Shown here piece by piece: positions 1 through 11,504 of a DNA stretch of 64,000 nucleotides. Positions within the stretch are counted from its first letter, which is position 1, and each line of letters opens with the position of its first letter. A program made the position numbers and the translations under genes. Below the pieces are notes generated by a model that ran no database searches, was not told the origin of the DNA, and saw only the letters and a list, made by a program, of their open reading frames with translations. Source of the DNA: Kingdonia uniflora (Eukaryota > Streptophyta > Magnoliopsida > Ranunculales > Circaeasteraceae); contig JACGCM010002657.1 in assembly GCA_014058105.1 (NCBI GenBank), positions 1,178,001 through 1,242,000 of the forward strand. The letters are read 5' to 3'.

Positions 1-760
1 GACAAAACTTCTCTATGCAAACTAGCCCCCAAAGCAATCAAAAATTTCCTAAAGTACAGACAAAAACCCTTCAAAAATTTCATCTTGTGCTACTCCTCGT
101 CCTGAACAATGATCTGAACATATCGAGAGAGTTCGTTGAATCGCTGATTATACTTAGTAATACTCATATCACCCTGCTCAAGCATGTAGAACTTCGAGAT
201 ACATGCATCCCTGTAACTCTGGGGACAGTACTTCTCAAAGAGCCATTCCTGAAAGGATGCCTAAAGCACCGGAGTTTCTATGATAGTCTTCTTGGCTATA
301 TTCCACACGTGATCTGCCTCATCTTGCAAGAGATAAGTAGCAAGAGTCACCCGCTGATCATCCGGACACTTCATCCCATTCAGAATCTTCTCAATGGACT
401 TAAACCATGTATCTGAGTCAGATGGAACCATCGTGCCTGAAAAAGTTGGATGTTTATACTTCTAAAGATGCTTGAGATAACTGTACTCTCTGACCGCTTG
501 GCTCTTGGCTTGTTGAATATAGGCGGTGAAACTCTCCATAAACTGCTTCATCTCCGCTGAAACACCGGGAAACTATTAGAGTAGGTAAAATATTAGGCTG
601 CTCTAGAATCTCCAGAGTCGGATAAACATCCTGAGCAATTAGAACAGATCCCAAACTCTCCTGACTGAGAACTGGTTCATCAGCAAGTGCACCTTTACAA
701 GTACCTCCACGGCCACGACCTACCGTGCGACCTCTGCATCTGCCTCAGCTACCTCTAGCT
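1..760 (-). pseudogene. gag of a Ty3/gypsy (chromovirus-like) element, broken, 3' part outside the window
   Basis: Read on the minus strand, this is the capsid gene of an LTR retrotransposon. The start-proximal part (about 760-650) is arginine/glycine-rich (RGRGRGR-like). The capsid core lies at about 418-1, with recognisable pieces such as DTWFKSIEKIL, LFEKYCPQSYRDA and YMLEQGDMSITKYNQRF, which match the plant retrotransposon Gag domain (W...F.EKY...RD...L.QGDMSV.EY pattern). An in-frame stop lies inside the core near 270, a frame break near 455, and no good ATG is left at the expected start, so it is dead. The rest of gag and all of pol lie beyond position 1. The gag type together with the iMet primer site and very long LTR suggests the Tekay/Del branch; that branch call is inference. 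Confidence 0.8.
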
Positions 761-901
761 ATCTATACGAACAAAAAGCATACCTCAGGAAAGGAGAAAA
801 TACGATAAAATACGTAAAACCAAAAAGGAATCGACCTAACTCCGTCTAGAAAAATAACTCGTCATATAATTTGCAAGAACAGAGATATGAATTAGCCTAT
901 A

Positions 902-913
902 GCTCTGATACCA
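902..913 (-). other. primer-binding site, initiator-Met tRNA type
   Basis: The minus strand reads TGGTATCAGAGC, the standard complement of the plant initiator methionine tRNA 3' end used by many chromoviruses and copia elements. It lies 4 bases inside the LTR end at 918, which fixes element orientation and the LTR boundary. Confidence 0.9.
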
Positions 914-1456
914 AGTCTGTCATCCCCCAGATTCTAATAATAGAGCATATCGAAAACCATGTCATCCGGGGCGTTCAGGTCAGGGAATCCAATGATTTAC
1001 CCCCACAAATAACCTTGCTAATAGGAAATAGCTCAATCATTCACTATAGTAAAATCATCAGAGTAAAAAGAATAAAATGAAAGCAATAGAGATATATATA
1101 TATATCAAACTGAAATATCAATACAATATCTTGATAATGTATATCGTCAAAAGCTAAAATCTCATACAAGAAATACTTAAACCAGAACGGATCTATAACT
1201 GTAAACTGGATCCAATACAGCAGAAACCACCTGTAAACCTGTAACTACCCTACCTCTGAAAGGGGCAAAAAGCAAAAGTGAGCAAAACCACGGCTCACTA
1301 ATAACCCAACAATGCTAAAATAACTTATTAATATAACTGGTGCAAAGAGAAAGGAAGAGATGAATGAGATAATGATGTTTAAAAGATACAGTAAGATATA
1401 AGTGGGGAAAGTAGATGAATAGAGATAAGCGAGGGATAGAGATTATGTAATAAATG

Positions 1457-1510
1457 ATACGATGATGTGATGATCTGATGTGATATGGTGTGATATGATA
1501 TGATATGATT
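1457..1510. repeat. GATRT-rich microsatellite
   Basis: Imperfect run of TGATG/TGATA pentamer-like units inside the long LTR. Confidence 0.7.
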
Positions 1511-2020
1511 CTAGAATGGTCCTAATATGGATGCTTATGATGGGATGACGTCAAGGAACTAGACCTTATAAAAAGTATATTGGGCTGATCAACCGCTAAT
1601 GCATAATATCCTTAAAGTGATCTCAGTTGGATACAATGGGTACGATCAGTAGCAAGCTCGACCACGCTTAGGATTTATCACTTGATGAGAGTGTTTCGGG
1701 CTTTGCAACCCACGAAGCCAACGTCCGAACTTTATTTTACTTATTCCAAGGGATTTAAACCTCACGGAGGATAAGACGGGTACCAAAGGAAACTGTCTCA
1801 TACCATCCCACACTCCCAGATGGGTAGATATAATTGTATCCAGCCCGAACTTCGCCTACTTATTTTAACCCGATGCAGGAATCCTGAATCGTATCGAAGG
1901 TCAGCCGATGTAGAGCTTTGTTATGCATCTGACCCCATTAAGTTAAAAGAATATCAAAACCCACATGGTAAACAGATTCCAAGGATCAAGGCATAACAGC
2001 CATCACACGGCCGACACACA

Positions 2021-2140
2021 CATAGGATAACCACCTGCCTCAGAAAATGGCAAACAATCCTAATACAACGCCCCCAACATGGCAAACATACATATAGAAT
2101 AACCACCTGCCTCAGAGGATGGCAAACAATCCTAACATAG
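2021..2140. repeat. direct duplication of a ~46-bp segment inside the LTR
   Basis: Copies at 2021-2066 and 2091-2140 share the core ATAACCACCTGCCTCAG, then ATGGCAAACAATCCTAA. They are spaced about 70 bp start to start. Confidence 0.8.
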
Positions 2141-2869
2141 ATGAACAGTGACCACCTATCTCAATATCTATTAATATCAATCTCTACAAGACTGAAATAT
2201 AGTATTCAAAGGCAAGGCCTCGAGAATACCACCCAAATGCACAACTTTCTAAAGATTAAAGAAAACACCACTTTACATGCTCAACGAATAGGAAAGGATG
2301 CACTGAAACAACAACTACAGAAGAATACAATATATACTATAACTATTTCACAAATACGTCTCTGTCTAGAGTAACACCCTAAATCAACATTGATTAAATT
2401 AGTAAAGGAATTTAGCGCGGAAGGGAAACTCGCCTGATAAACGATAAATCTAAAATCAATGCAACAACCCGGCCTCAACACCCCAGACCAATACAACCAA
2501 CCCCCACCTGCAGCAAACACAACTCCGCAATCTCCACAAACACCCAAAAATAAACCCAACAATTACAAACCCTAAAACACAAAGGATTCTAACCAAAGCC
2601 AAAATACAATCGACAATAAGGAGTAGAATAGGGAAATTACTCACCGAAAGAATGGGGAAGATCAACTCTAGCAATCAAATTGCAAATCGCAAAGGAGCGA
2701 GAGAGAACTAATCGATTCCAATTGGGTGAGTAGTAAGAAAGAGAGAGTGATGAATGAGAGAGAATGAAATAAAATGAAATGGGTAATAAAACCCTAAAAC
2801 CAACACTCATCTCGAGGAAGGGATCAACAGACAAGAATCATGAGAAATGACCCAAAGTGGTCGTCAAAA

Positions 2870-3130
2870 CACGCCTCTGTTCAAGCAGAAGGTATTTCTA
2901 TTCGAGCAAAACAACGTAGGTAGAAGTCTATTCAAACAGGAAAGGGCTTGTTCGAACAGAACGAAGCAAATTGAAATAAAATATATTCCAACAGGAAAGG
3001 TGTTGTTCGAATAAAATAAAGCAGATAGAAATCTATTCGAACAGGAACAAGCCTGTTGAAATAAAACAAAATAGATTGAAACTTATTCGAACAGGAGCAA
3101 GTGTTTTCGAATACAACAGGTAAAAACTCT
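2870..3130. repeat. degenerate TTCGAACAGG repeat array
   Basis: About eight spaced copies of a decamer resembling TATTCGAACA or TGTTCGAATA, alternating in orientation around the TTCGAA palindrome and separated by 15-30 bp of purine-rich sequence. A similar motif array appears in an unrelated copia LTR at 61893-62060. Confidence 0.7.
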
Positions 3131-3469
3131 GGAAACTCAGAAAAGCAAAAAGATTCCCTCGAGCGAAAACAAATAAAAACTTAGGAAATCCTCAGATCCC
3201 TCCCAGATCACACACTACACAACAACCTACGCAACAAACATGTTCACCATGCCAACCACAGGCTCTCAAAGCCTCAACACAAACTCTTCTGCCCAACAAC
3301 CACCGAAACCACCAAAACATAAAAAATGAAGAATGAAAAACTCAAAACCCTGATAAGTGCAATAAGATGCAAATGCATGATAAACGGTGATGGATATGGA
3401 TGCATGATGCATAATGAATAAAATAAAATGATAATAGATTAAAAATAAAAAATTAAAATCCGGGACACA

Positions 3470-4713
3470 ATAACTCTATTTAAAGGGGCCGGGTTAATGA
3501 GGTCGAGGGAAAATGGTTTGGATGTCCCTGTTATCGTCGGTCTGATGTTGGCGAAGAACAAGAGGGCCGCAGAGTCTAGTCTGCCATTGGAAAATCATTC
3601 CTTGGCTGGGTACATGACTAATGCGCAGATAGACTCGATGTTTGCAAAGACATTAGGAATGAGTAAGAAGAAAAGGGCATCGAGCCAAGTTGCTGCTCCT
3701 TTACTTCCTCATAAGAGGAATACTCGATTGTCAAAAACGGAGGAGGAGTTGAAGATTGATAAGTCAACTGCTTTACCGAATATGCATCCTCCATGAGGTT
3801 TGACAAGTGTACTCCCGAAGAAGAAGGGTTGTGGGGAGTCGTCGAAGAGCAAGTTCCTCGAGGAATCTGGGGATGAAGATCAATGGATGATGGATTCCTA
3901 TATGTCGGGGATGAATTTGTTGTAAGTTGAAGTTGATGATTTTCTAGTTGGGTTTGAGAGCTTGATAACATTTCTCAGCGAGGGCCACTGTAACATGTCA
4001 AAGGAGAGAAACTTTTCTGCTTTGCGTCGATTAAAGAAACTTGTATGTCATTCGAATTCTTAATTTATGAATGTAATGCAGATCAAAAAGTTGTTGACGG
4101 GGGCGAATGATTGCATTGTTGGTAGTAGTGACCTTGCAAATCAAGTGTTGGCGTATAAAAACATCAAGAAAAATTTGACGAGGGAAAAATTAGCCCTGAT
4201 CGATGATAAGAAAGGGTTAAATGCAATGTTGAATACTTACAAGGTGGAAGCTCGAAAGGCGAGGGACGTTGCTCTTCATGAAGGATGTAAACGAGGCTTT
4301 GGCGTTGTTTAGAACAAATTTAGAGAAGGATGTAAAAGAGCAGATTGCCGACGCGCAAAAGGCGATGTAGCTGGAACATGGTATGATCTTGGATGAGGTT
4401 AGGGATCAGTTGATTACAGAGAAGTTAGATACTTGGAAAAAGGTGAGGGCTCACTATGCTGGGCAGTACGAGTTACTGGAGGTGAGGAAGGATCATTACA
4501 AGGGGTTGGGCCAAGTTTGGTGGTGTTGTCTTCGAGGATTAAGATCCAGATGACGATATTCTGAAGACTCCCAAAGTTCCAAGTGGGACAGAAGTCGTCG
4601 ATGATGTGGTGATGATTGAATCTGATGGGTTGTGTCCTGAGGAATTATTGAAAGTGTTTACTCCTGAGGGGTTAGCGAAGGCTAATGACGTCGTGTCTCC
4701 TCCTGTAGTATAA
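3470..4713 (+). pseudogene. E1 antisense ORF: coiled-coil-like protein, truncated and broken
   Basis: Plus strand, opposite to E1 gag-pol. It aligns by eye with the antisense ORFs of E2, E3 and E4. Shared landmarks are the SLPLENHSLAGY-like stretch (about 3570-3620), a KTxR basic segment, the [20 protein letters not shown] segment (about 4081-4140, matching QIKxVMSEAMGRxxxxxDLA of its relatives), then a Lys/Glu/Ala-rich helix with heptad-like spacing to about 4500 and an acidic tail. Its 5' part is missing where the left LTR begins at 3469. Stops at 3794 and 4310 and several frameshifts break it. No enzyme motif, signal peptide or membrane segment is visible, and its function is unknown. Confidence 0.75.
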
Positions 4714-5139
4714 ATGCATTTGTGTAAATACTATAATATTTTTAAAGTGAAATACAAAAGTGGTCAATGGGACGTGAACTATTTTAATTGTGTGATGTTT
4801 TGAATAATGAATTTTGGCTTTTGAAGAAATTTAAAAAAAAATTGTGATGCAAATATGTTGTAAATTATGCTAAGTGTTAAATTTGATAAGAGCGATATTT
4901 GTTGAATATGATTGTAACTCGTAGTAGGTAAGTAAGGAACTCCTGTTAGCATGATAGGTAAACGATGCCCATGAAATGGCAAGTAATGTGAAGGATTAGC
5001 AGATGTGTATCCTCAGTGGGATATCTGGATTTAGATTTGAAAAAAACAAAACAGTTATATTTTGTTTGATAAGTAAGGAATGCAAAGTAGAGTATCCTGC
5101 GATTGGATAATGTTCGCATAAAATGGAATGATAGTCCAG
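4714..5139. other. non-coding spacer, decayed minisatellite units
   Basis: AT-rich sequence after the antisense ORF stop. From about 4905 it holds GTAAGTAAGGAA- and GATAAGTAAGGAA-like pieces that look like old degenerate copies of the repeat that follows. No coding signal. Confidence 0.5.
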
Positions 5140-5440
5140 ATGCATACTTATAAGTATGGTGTGAGACTAAGTAAAGATAGTAAAGATGTTTGATTGCTGG
5201 ATGCATTCTTATCAAGTATGGATCGAGATCAAGTGAAGATAGTAAAGATGATTGTTGTCTGATGCATACTTATCATGTATGGATCGAGAATAAGTAAAGA
5301 TAGCTAAGATGATTATTATCTAGTGTATACTTCTCAAGTATGGATCAAGAACAAGTAAGGATAGTAAAAATGATTGTTGCTTGGTGCATACTTATTAAGT
5401 ATGAATTGAGAACAAGTAAAGATAGAAAGATGATTGTAAA
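5140..5440. repeat. E1 minisatellite, ~61-bp unit, about five copies
   Basis: Tandem units start near 5140, 5201, 5261, 5322 and 5384. Each contains CATACTTATCAAGTATG or a variant (an inverted repeat with a 3-base loop), then GGATCGAGAACAAGTAAAGATAG. The array lies between the convergent 3' ends of integrase (minus) and the antisense ORF (plus), the same place as in E2-E4. Confidence 0.85.
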
Positions 5441-5489
5441 GATTGTTTTATTGGAATCGATGATAATAGTTGCAACTATTATCTATAGA

Positions 5490-6720
5490 ACATTTTCAGT
5501 TGAGCTGTGTTCCATGGAAATTTAAGTTGGACTTTGTCTTCTTCTGTCATCAGCTAGTAAGTCCCAATATCTGTTTTATCGCTGAAAATATAGGGCCCTT
5601 CCCAGTTTTTAGACAATTTGCCTGAATTCTTAGGTCGAGTACTATCTTGGATTCGGCGAAGGACAAGGTCGCCAATAGCAAAAAAAAAATTAAAACTTTT
5701 TTTATTGTAAGTTTTTTTCAACGTGTCATGGTATTGTCCCAAGTTTGTGATGGTTTTAACATGGGTTTCTTCTATCCAGTTGAGGTTGCAGAGGAGACCC
5801 AACTTATTGTCTTCATCTAAAATTTTTCTTTGGGCACTTGGTAGATCGAGGTCTGAGGGTATGACTGCTTCAGTACCAAAGACTATCATAAATGGAGTAC
5901 AACCAGTGGATGTTCAAGGATTTGTCCGGTATGCCCAGAGATCATTGAGTAGTTTGTCGACCCATCTACCTTTCTTTTTGTCGAGGCGCTTGCGTAGACC
6001 TGATTTGATGCTCTTATTGATGGCTTCATCTTATCCGTTGCCTTGAGGATAATATGGTGTGGAAGTTGATAGCTGAATTTTGTACTTATGGAGGAAAGCG
6101 AGGACTTTAGCGCTGATGAATTCCTTGCCGTTGTCAGAACGTATCATTTATGGGCAGCCAAACCTGGTTATTATGTGCTCCCAAAAGATCTTGATGACTT
6201 CATTTTTATCGGTATGACATAGATAAACTACTTTGACCTATTTTGTGAAGTAGTTAGTAGCTACAAGACGAACCTTCGGTTTCCCGATGCTAGATGGAAA
6301 GGTCCAATGATGTCGATTCTCCATTGTTTGAATGGTCAGAGGACATTGCAAATGTGCAAGTCAAGTACTGGACTTTTGATGTCTTGAGCATATATTTGGC
6401 ATTTGTAGGATTTTCGAACAAAATCTTCGCAGTCCTATCTCATCATGGGCCAGTATAGTCCTTGTGTGAATGCCCAATAGGCTAATGATCATCCCGAAAT
6501 GTGAGCTTCACAAATACCTTCGTAAAGTTCTTTGATTTTAACTTGAGCTTGGTTTTGAGAAATGCATTCAATCAGGGGTCCTCTGCCTGTAATACGATAT
6601 AGGACGTTATCTTAAACTGTGAATTTGGGGTATTTGGCCAAAAGTAAACGGGCTTCTTCTTTGTTACTCGGGAGGATGTTAGAGTTGAGGTATGCATAAA
6701 ATGGTTTTTTCCAATCATCA
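5490..6720 (-). pseudogene. E1 integrase, broken
   Basis: Minus-strand integrase of a gypsy element. The N-terminal zinc-finger and linker part is about 6720-6400, the catalytic core about 6330-5950 and the C-terminal GPF/Y-type segment NWEGPYIF near 5600. In the core, the third catalytic acidic residue is kept (Glu codon on the minus strand at 6025-6027), but a stop lies two codons before it (6031-6033) where relatives have Gln. Further frameshifts occur. As in the other family members, the gene ends just before the minisatellite. Confidence 0.8.
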
Positions 6721-7015
6721 ATTTCTTCATCTTTAGTAATAGTGATTTTCATTGTAGACTGTACATTGAGGCTGGAATGCTCGATGATTTCGATATCTAA
6801 AGATCATTTTTTACTATCTCCAAACATTGCGGCGATGTAAGCCAATACATTGGCATGGCGATTTTTTTGTCGAGGTAAGTAGAAGATTGTTGCTTGTTTG
6901 ACTTTGTTCATTTTTTCTTCGACCTGGACCGCATAATCAACATTTTGTTGTAATGATTTGCAACGAGTAAAGAATCGACGTAAACTGCTATTTTTTCCGT
7001 GCCAAGTGTGAGTGC

Positions 7016-7439
7016 ATAATCCACAATACGAATAGAGAAACCCTAAATAGATGAAATAGTACGAAGAACGTACAATAGGTGGGAAAAATCCTTTTAGAGC
7101 TTCAATTGCTTAATCGAAATCAATTACAATATAATTCCTCTCAAACCGTAAGACTCACTCCAAGAATTTCCATGGATCTCCCCCCCCCTTTAATCTTGCC
7201 TTATCTTGAGCCATTTTATAAGGATTACAAGTTCCTAGCTCCTGTAGGACTGGGTTACCAGTTCCTAGTCCTAATAGGACTTGCCTAGCCTTGTACTTTT
7301 TATAAGGGTTACAAGTTCCTAGTTACAATAGGACTTGGTTACAAGCTCCTAGTCCCAATCGAACTTGCCTAGCCTTACCCCTTTTATAAGGGTTACAAGT
7401 TCCTAGTTACAATAAGACTTGTATAAATCATCCTGGATT
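7016..7439. mobile_element. 424-bp unclassified insertion inside E1
   Basis: This segment is absent at the matching position of E4 (about 42550). It is flanked by AGTGC (7011-7015) and AGTAC (7440-7444), a likely 5-bp target duplication with one change. The ends are weakly inverted (AATCCA near the left edge, TGGATT at the right). It carries a C9-like run near 7180 and 2.5 copies of an 84-bp tandem unit. No coding capacity. A 5-bp duplication would suit an LTR-type (solo LTR/TRIM) or TIR element; I cannot assign it. Confidence 0.6.
7214..7424. repeat. 84-bp tandem repeat, 2.5 copies
   Basis: Units start at 7214, 7298 and 7382. Each begins TTTTATAAGGGTTACAAG and contains the phrase TTCCTAGT..AATAGGACTTG twice in diverged form, so an older ~42-bp substructure is likely. 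Confidence 0.85.
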
Positions 7440-7694
7440 AGTACGAGATCGAGTCCATGGAGGATACCTTCATATTCAGTCTCATTGTTTGTGGCATAGA
7501 AGTTTAGTTTAATAGCATTCTCGATACGATGATTGGAAGGTATAATGAGGATGATGCCAATTCTTGATTCTTGTGGTTAAGTTAATCCGTCTTTAAGGTA
7601 TCGCCATCCTGTACTTCGTGACGATGCATTTAGTTCGGCAATTGAGTCATCTATGAAGATTTCTTCGAGTTTTTCCCAATCAAGGTCTTCGACT

Positions 7695-8170
7695 GGAAAG
7701 TCTGCCAAGAAATCTGCAACTACTAGTCCCTTGACAGATATCTGGGGTTCAAAGGAAATATCATATTTACCAAGGAAAGCATACCATTATTGGATTCTTC
7801 AAGATTTTTCTTTTTGGAGAGTACCAGTTTAATTGGATATTTAGTAATGATTTTGATGAAATGAGCTTGGAAGTATGGATAAAGTTTTTGAGAGTTGTAG
7901 ACCAAGGTGAGTAGTTTTTTTTACTATTGTTATGTATCTTTTTTTAACAGGCATGAGGGTCTTGCTGATGAAGTAGATTGGTTTTTCTACTCCTTTGTCT
8001 TCTCGAATATGGACGGAACTAATGAAGTCTTTAGTTGTGGATAAGTATATCGTGAGTGGTTTGCCATCAACTAGAGTACTCATTATAGGAGGACGCCCCA
8101 AGTATCGTTTAAGATCTTGGAAGGATAATTCATTGTAAGGAGTCCAAATGATCTCCTTGTGTTATTTTTT
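7695..8170 (-). pseudogene. E1 ancestral RNase H domain, degenerate
   Basis: Minus-strand segment with GRPPIMSTLVDGKPLTIYLS, then KPIYFISKTLMPVKKRY and FQAH, the usual Tat RNase H pattern. The first catalytic Asp expected after the L.LY.. strand is replaced (YLSTT), as in the other copies here. Frame breaks near 7910. Confidence 0.75.
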
Positions 8171-9070
8171 TGACAGTGTAGTGGGATTTCCACGAAGAAG
8201 GAGGTAACGAAGTTTGCATCGATCATATGACTTGGAGATGAATCTATGAAGAGCGACGATCTTCCCTACAAAATTTTTGGATATATTTCTTTGTTCAAGG
8301 AGATGGTATTGCGATGAGTGCCTTGATTTGTGAATGATTGAATTTGATTCCTCTTTCGCTAACCATGTATCCTAGAAATTTTCTAGATGTGACACTGAAT
8401 TGTCATTTCTCTGGGTTGAGTTTCATCTGGCATTTGCGAAGGATATTGAAGAAAGTTTGGAGGTTTCTGGAATGATCTTTGCGCTTCATGCTTTTACAGA
8501 TCATATCATCGATGTAGAATTCCATGATTTTGCCTAGATGGTCTTTGAACATCTTAGTGACAAGCCATTGGCAAGTAGCTCCTGCATTCTTTAACCCAGA
8601 AGGTATCACTGTGTAACAATAGAGACTCCTTTTAGTAATGAAGGTCGTTTTCTCTTGATCATCTTTGGCGTGTGGAACTTGATTGTAGCCGGAGGCTACA
8701 ACCATTATGGAAAGAAGTTTGTGCCTTGCAACAGAGTCAAGGAGTTATGGGATCAGTGGTAGCGAAAAACTATCCTTCGATGTGAATTTATTAGGTTCTG
8801 TGAAGTTAATACAAACCCTTATCTTCCCATTATTCTTTGAGGCTTCCACAATGTTAGAAACCCACTTTGGATATTTGGCATCTCGAATAAATCCTACACG
8901 AAGGAGTTTAACAACTTCTTCATTCACGGCTTCGTGGAGGCGGGGCGCTAAGTTTCAAAGTTTCTGTATGACTGCTTTACTGTATGGTAGGAGATTCAGT
9001 CTGGGGTACATGATTGAGAGATCAATGCAGGGCATTCCTGTCAATGAATTTCTTTAGTAGCTAGATCATG
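8171..9070 (-). pseudogene. E1 reverse transcriptase, broken
   Basis: Minus-strand RT of gypsy type. Fingers and palm fragments are at 8927-8745 (GFIRDAKYPKWVSNIV, then GKIRVCINFTEPNK) and 8705-8403 (ASGYNQVPHAKDDQEKTTF, IPSGLKNAGAT). The catalytic YIDD is at about 8506-8517, and the thumb side has KCQMKLNPEK. The two halves are out of frame with each other and the first polymerase Asp has been replaced (the usual MDA reads VVA), so the copy is inactive. Confidence 0.85.
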
Positions 9071-9179
9071 TCCTCTTTTTTGTCGGTTGGCAACTTGGAG
9101 CCAATGAATGTGTGACGCCTAGGTTCATCGAGTTCAATGAATTCAGCCAACTCTTTATCATGCTGCTCGAACGTGGGGG

Positions 9180-9700
9180 GGTGTTGTCTATCTTAGTTGT
9201 TATACTTTGGGAAGTTTGACTGTGTGAGAGTTGGTGGTGGTATTCTGGCACATTCGTGAAACTACTTGGCTTCCTTTGATCTCGCAGGTGCCATGATCTG
9301 TTGGAAATCTTAATAGTAAATAATATGTAGAAGGTACTGCTTTGATCGAATGTAACCAACTACGTCCAAAAATTCCCAAATACTGGGATCTAACATCGAT
9401 GACTAAGAATTTAATGAATGCGGTTTCCAATCCTGCCTGAAGTGGCAGAGTAATTTCTCCTGTGGCTGATTCTTTCGAACCATTAAAGTCGGTGATTGTT
9501 GTTATTGAAGCTTTCCAAAAATCTCTGAGTCCTAGAACTTTGATTGCCCTTCTGAATAAAACATTTGTGGTACTTCCTGTGTCGACAAGAAGTGTGTGCA
9601 GGTATTCTTGTCCAACTTCGAGCATAATGACTAGAGGGTCATCATGAGGATACTTCACATGGCTGGTGCATAGTCTTCAAAATTAATATGGTACAACGTT
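9180..9700 (-). pseudogene. E1 aspartic protease
   Basis: A continuous minus-strand frame (9658-9200) holds the retropepsin active site LLVDTGSTTNVLF, the flap region after ITDFNGS and the typical plant gypsy ending IFGRSWLHSIKAVPSTYYLL. The enzyme would process Gag-Pol. The catalytic DTGS is intact, but its polyprotein context is broken on both sides. Confidence 0.82.
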
Positions 9701-11460
9701 TTAACTTGTTCAAACTAGGAAGAAGTTTCGCTGATTTATCCGAGGAGGTCATTTTGCAACAAGATGTGATCCGATCGTCTTCTTTACTTTTCTTTCCTTT
9801 TTCAATCTCAATCATATAAAGGCAGCGAGCTTGCCCCTAACCTTGATTTAATTTAACGTCTTTGCTCTTTGTCTCATCCTTGATGAACTTTTGGATATCG
9901 AGGGCATAATTATGAAGCATTCCTACTATGAGCATGCGATGAAAGATTCGAATGAGAGAGTAACAGTTGTCAATTTCGTGACTATGCATATTGTGATACT
10001 GACATAGAGGTTTGTTGGAGATATAAGGAATTTTTTGTGGTGCTCGATAATACTCATCACCCTTTATCGTTGGTAAGATAGCTGAGAGAAACATTATCAT
10101 TGGGGGTAAAACTAGGACAAGTCTGTCGGGTCTCCCGTCTTTTCTACCGGGTCTCCTATTAATGTTGGCATTTCTGTCGCGTTGTTTATGTACTTCAGTA
10201 GCGGCCGATATTTGGGGTGGAGAAGAGGTTGTTTCTCAAGAATAGATGTTTAAGGAGCTCTTCATTTTATCCTTCTTGGATCGTTCTAGTTTGATGTAGT
10301 TATTAACTATATCAATCATTTTTGTCACCGTTCAGGGCTTGTATAGAGTTAGTTCTTCTCGAACCATAAAGTCAATATGTAGGGCTGAGGTAGAGACTGG
10401 AGTAACGATTTTGGGATCTGAGTTCCCAATTTTCTGTATTTCCTGTAAGAAACGCTTGTAAAAGCTTGCTAAGGTTTCTTTTACGCCCTGCTCGAAGAAG
10501 AATAAGGAATCCACAGTAATCTCTCGTTCCTTAGCGTGAGCATAATTGGACTCAAAGAGATGCTGTAACTGGCTGAATGTGGTGATGGAGCCTTCTTGGA
10601 TTGTATGTAACCATCTGAGAGGTTCTTCTTTCAGGTTCATGTTAAATAGCCTGTATAGCTTGTGGTCGAGTTTGGAGTATAATCCACCTATGGCTTTGAG
10701 GTGTCGTACATGGGTAAGCGGGTCAGTGAGGCCTACATATTGAATGAATTTTGACATGTGGAAATTGTTTGGAATGGGCATGACTTCGAGATGAGGGGAG
10801 ATGGGGTTTGTCTCGATTCTATCAAGTACAGACCTTCGGCCTGGGATATCAGAGTGTATGGCCTGGATCCTGCTATTTAGGTCATCCAAGGTTTCAAACA
10901 GTAGAGGATGAATTGGTAAGGTTACAACTTGCGGTTCAAAATCTCCCTGGCCTTCTGGTCCTAATCAATCCCTGATTGGTCTTCTTTCTGGTACTGGGGG
11001 AGTTTGATGACGCGTGCGTCGACTTCCTTGAGTTATCGATACTGAGGATGTTAAACCAAAATGCCAAGAAGCCTTGTCTAGATTTCTTGATCTGTATCGA
11101 GAAGTCCATAATTCATCTTCTCTAGGCTGATCGTCTCTTTGTGTTACTCTTGACCGATGATCACTTCGGGCTTGTGGTGGTGGCACTTGACAGCCAATGA
11201 TTCGATCTTGGGTTCTCCTTAATCTTTCCATCTCCTTTTGATGTGTTTGAATATGTTGGTCTAAGGCTTTCCATCTTTTGACTCTTTCCACTTGAAGAGT
11301 TTGAGAATGAATGCGCTAATCTTCTAATCTATTAGCCCTTTTAGATTCTATCTGTTTCTGATATTCTATCACTGCTATGCAGATCGACAGTTTCTGGCAT
11401 CGGATTAATCTCATGATCTCTTACTATGCTAGAATGGCTTCGGAGATTCATATTTTTCAT
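9701..11460 (-). pseudogene. E1 gag
   Basis: The minus-strand start is probably the ATG at 11460, giving MKNMNLRSHSS, matching MTNMSLRSHSS of E2. A Gln/Glu/Arg-rich leader follows, then a basic SITQGSRRTRHQ region (about 11020), then the capsid core in one open frame, 10889-10332 (185 aa, with YVGLTDPLTHVRHLKA and the MNLKEEPLRWLHTI-like W segment). A zinc-knuckle variant lies at about 10010-9960 (CQYHNMHSHEIDNC: Cys-His-His-Cys with 2/4/4 spacing instead of CCHC). Stops near 10970 and 11310 break the frame. Confidence 0.82.
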
Positions 11461-11504
11461 TGGATTTTTTCTAATCTGGGGCGGTAAAGAAAAGTGTGGT
11501 ATTT

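Larger units (their letters stand above)
918..3469 (-). repeat. 5' LTR of the left gypsy element (about 2.55 kb)
   Basis: On the minus strand the sequence begins TGTGTCCCGGATTTTAA at 3469 and ends CTGGGGGATGACA at 918, directly followed by the primer-binding site. TG...CA termini and the length fit Tekay/Del-type LTRs. It contains a GAT-rich microsatellite (1457-1510), a 45-50-bp direct duplication (2021-2140) and an array of TTCGAA-like motifs (2870-3130). No coding sequence is credible inside it; the 60-93-codon frames at 2281-2834 are non-conserved. The outer end at 3469 abuts the antisense ORF of element E1, so this element inserted into E1 or truncated it. The other LTR is outside the window, so no target duplication can be checked. 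Confidence 0.72.
6730..7690 (-). pseudogene. E1 archaeal-type RNase H, split by an insertion
   Basis: By alignment with the intact copy in E4 (42223-42720), this is the second RNase H domain that Tat and Athila-like elements carry after the ancestral one. It would degrade the RNA strand during reverse transcription. The part encoding the TNNE.EYE region is near 7490 and the D-S-LV region near 6970. A 424-bp foreign insertion at 7016-7439 separates them. Stops and frameshifts are also present. Confidence 0.72.

Noticed and set aside
454..654. 66-codon frame at the left as a separate small gene
   Set aside because: It is the N-terminal part of the same broken gag as 1-418, in another frame.
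5723..6046. 107-codon plus-strand frame and similar ones at 23237-23506 and 33192-33374
   Set aside because: All are antisense shadows of the integrase C-terminal region at the same place in several elements.
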